DNA from: Erysipelotrichaceae bacterium
GTDB taxonomy: Bacteria; Bacillota_I; Bacilli_A; Erysipelotrichales; Erysipelotrichaceae
Assembly (NCBI GenBank): GCA_019415435.1
Contig: DXZE01000033.1
Location: 1-23,094 of the forward strand
DNA length: 23,094 bases
Direction of reading: 5' to 3'
Position numbers and translations under genes: made by a program
Notes under the pieces: model-generated
What the model saw: only the letters and a program-made list of their open reading frames with translations
Told to the model about the DNA's origin: nothing
Databases searched by the model: none
Shown here: positions 21,505-23,094 of the stretch, piece by piece
Numbering within the stretch: the stretch's first letter is position 1
Layout of the letters: every line of letters begins with the position of its first letter

Positions 21505-22266
21505 ATGAGTCTTGTTGATGTAAGAAATATCAAAAAAGTATATGATGGACGCACCATTATCCAGCATATCAATATTCATCTGAATAAAGGTGAAATTGTT
21601 TCTCTGCTGGGAGTCAGCGGCGCTGGCAAGACTACTCTTTTCCATTGCATATCCGGTCTGATTATGCCGGAAGAAGGTCAGGTTTTCCTGAATGGTGAAG
21701 ATGTCACTGGAAAACCAGGCAAAATCTCTTATATGCTTCAGAAAGATATGCTATTTCCTTATAAGCACATCATTGATAATGTTGCTTTACCACTTGTCTT
21801 AAAAGGAATGAGTAAAGAAGAAGCACGTAAGAAGGTAGAACCTGATTTTAAGGAATTTGGTTTGGAAGGAACAGAAATGCAGTATCCTTCCCAATTATCT
21901 GGTGGCATGCGCCAGAGGGCTGCTTTATTAAGAACATATCAGGCTTCTAATGGTGTTGCCTTGCTGGATGAACCATTCAGCGCTCTTGACCAGATCACAA
22001 AAGATGCCATGCATACATGGTACCTTGATGTTATGCAGAAAATTGACTTATCAACTTTATTCATCACCCATGATATTGATGAAGCAATAACTTTGTCAGA
22101 CCGTATCTATATGCTGACAGGGACACCGGGTGAGATTAGTGATGAAATTATTATTAAAGAACCTAAGCCAAGACCTGCAGATTTCAATCTTTCTGATGAA
22201 TTTCTTTCTTATAAGCGTAAGGTAGTTTCTTCACTGCAGAAAGCAAATCCAACCCAGATCATTTAA
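21505..22266 (+). CDS. thiZ: ABC transporter ATP-binding protein (ThiZ)
   Basis: This 253-residue ATPase has Walker A GVSGAGKTT (about 36-44), the Q-loop region YMLQKDMLFPYK, signature LSGGMRQRAALLRTY, Walker B GVALLDEPF and the switch histidine in FITHDIDEA. It is of the NitT/TauT type and completes the ThiXYZ transporter. The stretch between signature and Walker B reads RTYQASNGVALLDEP instead of the more common 'ARAL...pd.lLLDEP', a variant also expected in this transporter group. Start ATG 21505 has TGGAGAT upstream. A 26-base perfect palindrome ends the operon. Confidence 0.92.
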   Translation: MSLVDVRNIKKVYDGRTIIQHINIHLNKGEIVSLLGVSGAGKTTLFHCISGLIMPEEGQVFLNGEDVTGKPGKISYMLQKDMLFPYKHIIDNVALPLVLKGMSKEEARKKVEPDFKEFGLEGTEMQYPSQLSGGMRQRAALLRTYQASNGVALLDEPFSALDQITKDAMHTWYLDVMQKIDLSTLFITHDIDEAITLSDRIYMLTGTPGEISDEIIIKEPKPRPADFNLSDEFLSYKRKVVSSLQKANPTQII

Positions 22267-22267
22267 C

Positions 22268-22293
22268 CAAAAGCTCCCATATGGGAGCTTTTG
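22268..22293. terminator. Palindromic terminator after the thi operon
   Basis: CAAAAGCTCCCAT (22268-22280) and ATGGGAGCTTTTG (22281-22293) form a perfect 26-base palindrome with T-rich arm ends on both strands. It follows the ThiZ stop directly. Confidence 0.75.
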
Positions 22294-22298
22294 TGTAT

Positions 22299-22326
22299 TT
22301 GATATCCTGCATGTGCGTTGTAAAAT
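22299..22326 (+). promoter_or_regulatory. Probable promoter of ntdP
   Basis: TTGATA (22299-22304) and TAAAAT (22321-22326) are separated by 16 bases, 22 bases before the start codon. Confidence 0.5.
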
Positions 22327-22348
22327 ATAAAAGCTGTATTAGAAAGAG

Positions 22349-22891
22349 ATGAAGATGTACCCGGAAAAAGGAACTTACGTATATATACAAAGTTTCAAGC
22401 ATGATGGCAGCTTACACAGAACATGGTGCCGCGGATTCGTGCTTGAAGCAGATGAAAAACATATTGTAGCAGTAACAGACAGAGCATGGGTCATAGAAGC
22501 AGATGGCAGGAAATGGCTGACAAGAGAACCAGCTGTATGTTTCTTTTATAACGAAAAATGGTTTAATGTCATATCCATGATCAGACATACAGGTGTTTTC
22601 TATTATTGTAATCTTGCCTCACCATCTATTTATGATGGAGAATCAGTCAGAAATATTGATTATGATCTTGATGTCAAGCTTTATCCAGATGGCGGTTATC
22701 AGATTCTGGATGAAGGAGAATATGCAGACCATGCAAGACAAATGAATTATCCGACGAAGATTATGCGCATAGTAGAAAAACAGATGGATCTCTTAATAGA
22801 GATGATGAAAGAAAGAAAAGATCCATTTAATCAGAAATGTATTGAGCATTATTACAACCTATATTTACAAATGCAGGCAGAAGAAAAATAA
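22349..22891 (+). CDS. ntdP: Nucleoside tri/diphosphate phosphatase NtdP (DUF402)
   Basis: This 180-residue DUF402 protein closely resembles the B. subtilis YgaC/NtdP and S. aureus homologues. Conserved stretches are YIQSFKHDGSLHRTW, WLTREPAVCFFYNEKWFNVI, YYCNLASPSIYDGE and NIDYDLDVKLYPDGGYQILD, where acidic residues bind divalent metal. The enzyme hydrolyses nucleoside tri- and diphosphates. The start is either ATG 22349 or ATG 22355, both in frame, with a weak AGAAAGAG before the first; the choice changes two residues. It is a single-gene unit followed by a hairpin terminator. Confidence 0.93.
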   Translation: MKMYPEKGTYVYIQSFKHDGSLHRTWCRGFVLEADEKHIVAVTDRAWVIEADGRKWLTREPAVCFFYNEKWFNVISMIRHTGVFYYCNLASPSIYDGESVRNIDYDLDVKLYPDGGYQILDEGEYADHARQMNYPTKIMRIVEKQMDLLIEMMKERKDPFNQKCIEHYYNLYLQMQAEEK

Positions 22892-22904
22892 ACTTCTGCC
22901 TTTT
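22875..22904 (+). terminator. Intrinsic terminator overlapping the ntdP stop
   Basis: AGGCAGAAG (22875-22883) pairs perfectly with CTTCTGCCT (22893-22901), followed by TTT. The stop codon lies in the loop (22889-22891). Confidence 0.75.
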
Positions 22905-23021
22905 ATAAATTTATGCTTTACAAACTAGTGATCTAAATGGTAATATCTTAATCACATTACAGAGAAATTTATTAATTCTGCAATGTAAGTAAAAGTCATC
23001 TAAAAAAATTAAAATAAATAG

Positions 23022-23050
23022 TTGACTTAAACTTCAGATGATGATAATAT
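23022..23050 (+). promoter_or_regulatory. Strong promoter, probably of an rRNA operon
   Basis: TTGACT (23022-23027) and TAATAT (23045-23050) with a 17-base spacer are preceded by a very AT-rich segment (22999-23021) that could act as an UP element. The leader that follows fits a ribosomal RNA operon. Confidence 0.7.
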
Positions 23051-23094
23051 CATCGAGCACGCTTCAAAGAAGCGAGCGAAGAAGTTCTTTGAAA
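23051..23094 (+). other. Leader region of a probable 16S rRNA operon, cut by the window edge
   Basis: After the promoter the sequence holds the hairpin CGCTTCAAAGAAGCG and ends with AGAAGTTCTTTGAAA. The 'GTTCTTTGAAAACTGAA'-like box is common just upstream of 16S rRNA in Firmicutes. The rRNA gene itself is not in the window, so the call rests on the promoter and this motif. Confidence 0.6.

Overview
The window looks like chromosomal DNA from a low-GC, gut-type Firmicute. Gene content and style (an oxidoreductase related to old yellow enzyme and 2,4-dienoyl-CoA reductase, a THI element, a methionine gamma-lyase-like 'aluminum resistance' protein, AT-rich sigmaA-like promoters, strong AGGAGG ribosome sites) suggest an anaerobe such as an Erysipelotrichaceae member. 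That placement is inference from style, not from a marker gene. No prophage, CRISPR array or tRNA was seen.

Layout. 1-2650: the tail of an unrecognised gene, a DUF5688-like protein, elongation factor P (efp) and an SDR-family reductase. 2657-3289: a 617-bp internally deleted IS66-family element with inverted ends and an 8-bp target duplication, inserted into the last codons of a PLP enzyme gene (3274-4527, minus). 4528-6162: a divergent MATE efflux gene whose leader contains a strong intrinsic terminator and a possible antiterminator arm. 6164-6630: a graveyard with a cysteine synthase tail and an unidentified tail. 6672-9090: a PhoP/PhoR two-component system behind a three-repeat Pho box. 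9110-12905 (minus): a translationally coupled operon of aconitase-X large subunit, aconitase-X small subunit (interrupted by an in-frame TAG) and an old-yellow-enzyme/dienoyl-CoA-reductase-like flavoprotein. 13039-13824: a divergent PP2C-like phosphatase. 13844-14262: an aldo/keto reductase tail and a LysR-regulator tail fused back to back, the scar of one deletion. 14320-15804: a pyridoxamine-phosphate-oxidase-fold protein, an orphan protein and a DtxR-type metalloregulator. 15878-18592: pseudouridine kinase, pseudouridine-5'-phosphate glycosidase and an AAC(3)-type acetyltransferase. 18593-19054 (minus): free methionine-R-sulfoxide reductase, possibly leaderless. 19150-22293: a TPP riboswitch controlling a thiamine-precursor transport operon (thiamine-binding protein, permease, lipoprotein, ATPase). 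22349-22891: ntdP (DUF402). 23022-23094: a strong promoter and leader that look like the start of an rRNA operon.

How the genes work together. The thiamine block is a self-contained uptake operon under TPP control. The pseudouridine pair salvages a modified nucleoside. PhoPR probably autoregulates in response to phosphate. The aconitase-X/ene-reductase operon is the most original block: it would couple a dehydration to a reduction of the unsaturated product, but its small subunit is broken by one codon in this sequence. A recurring theme is gene decay: an IS relic and four or more gene tails are packed between intact operons.
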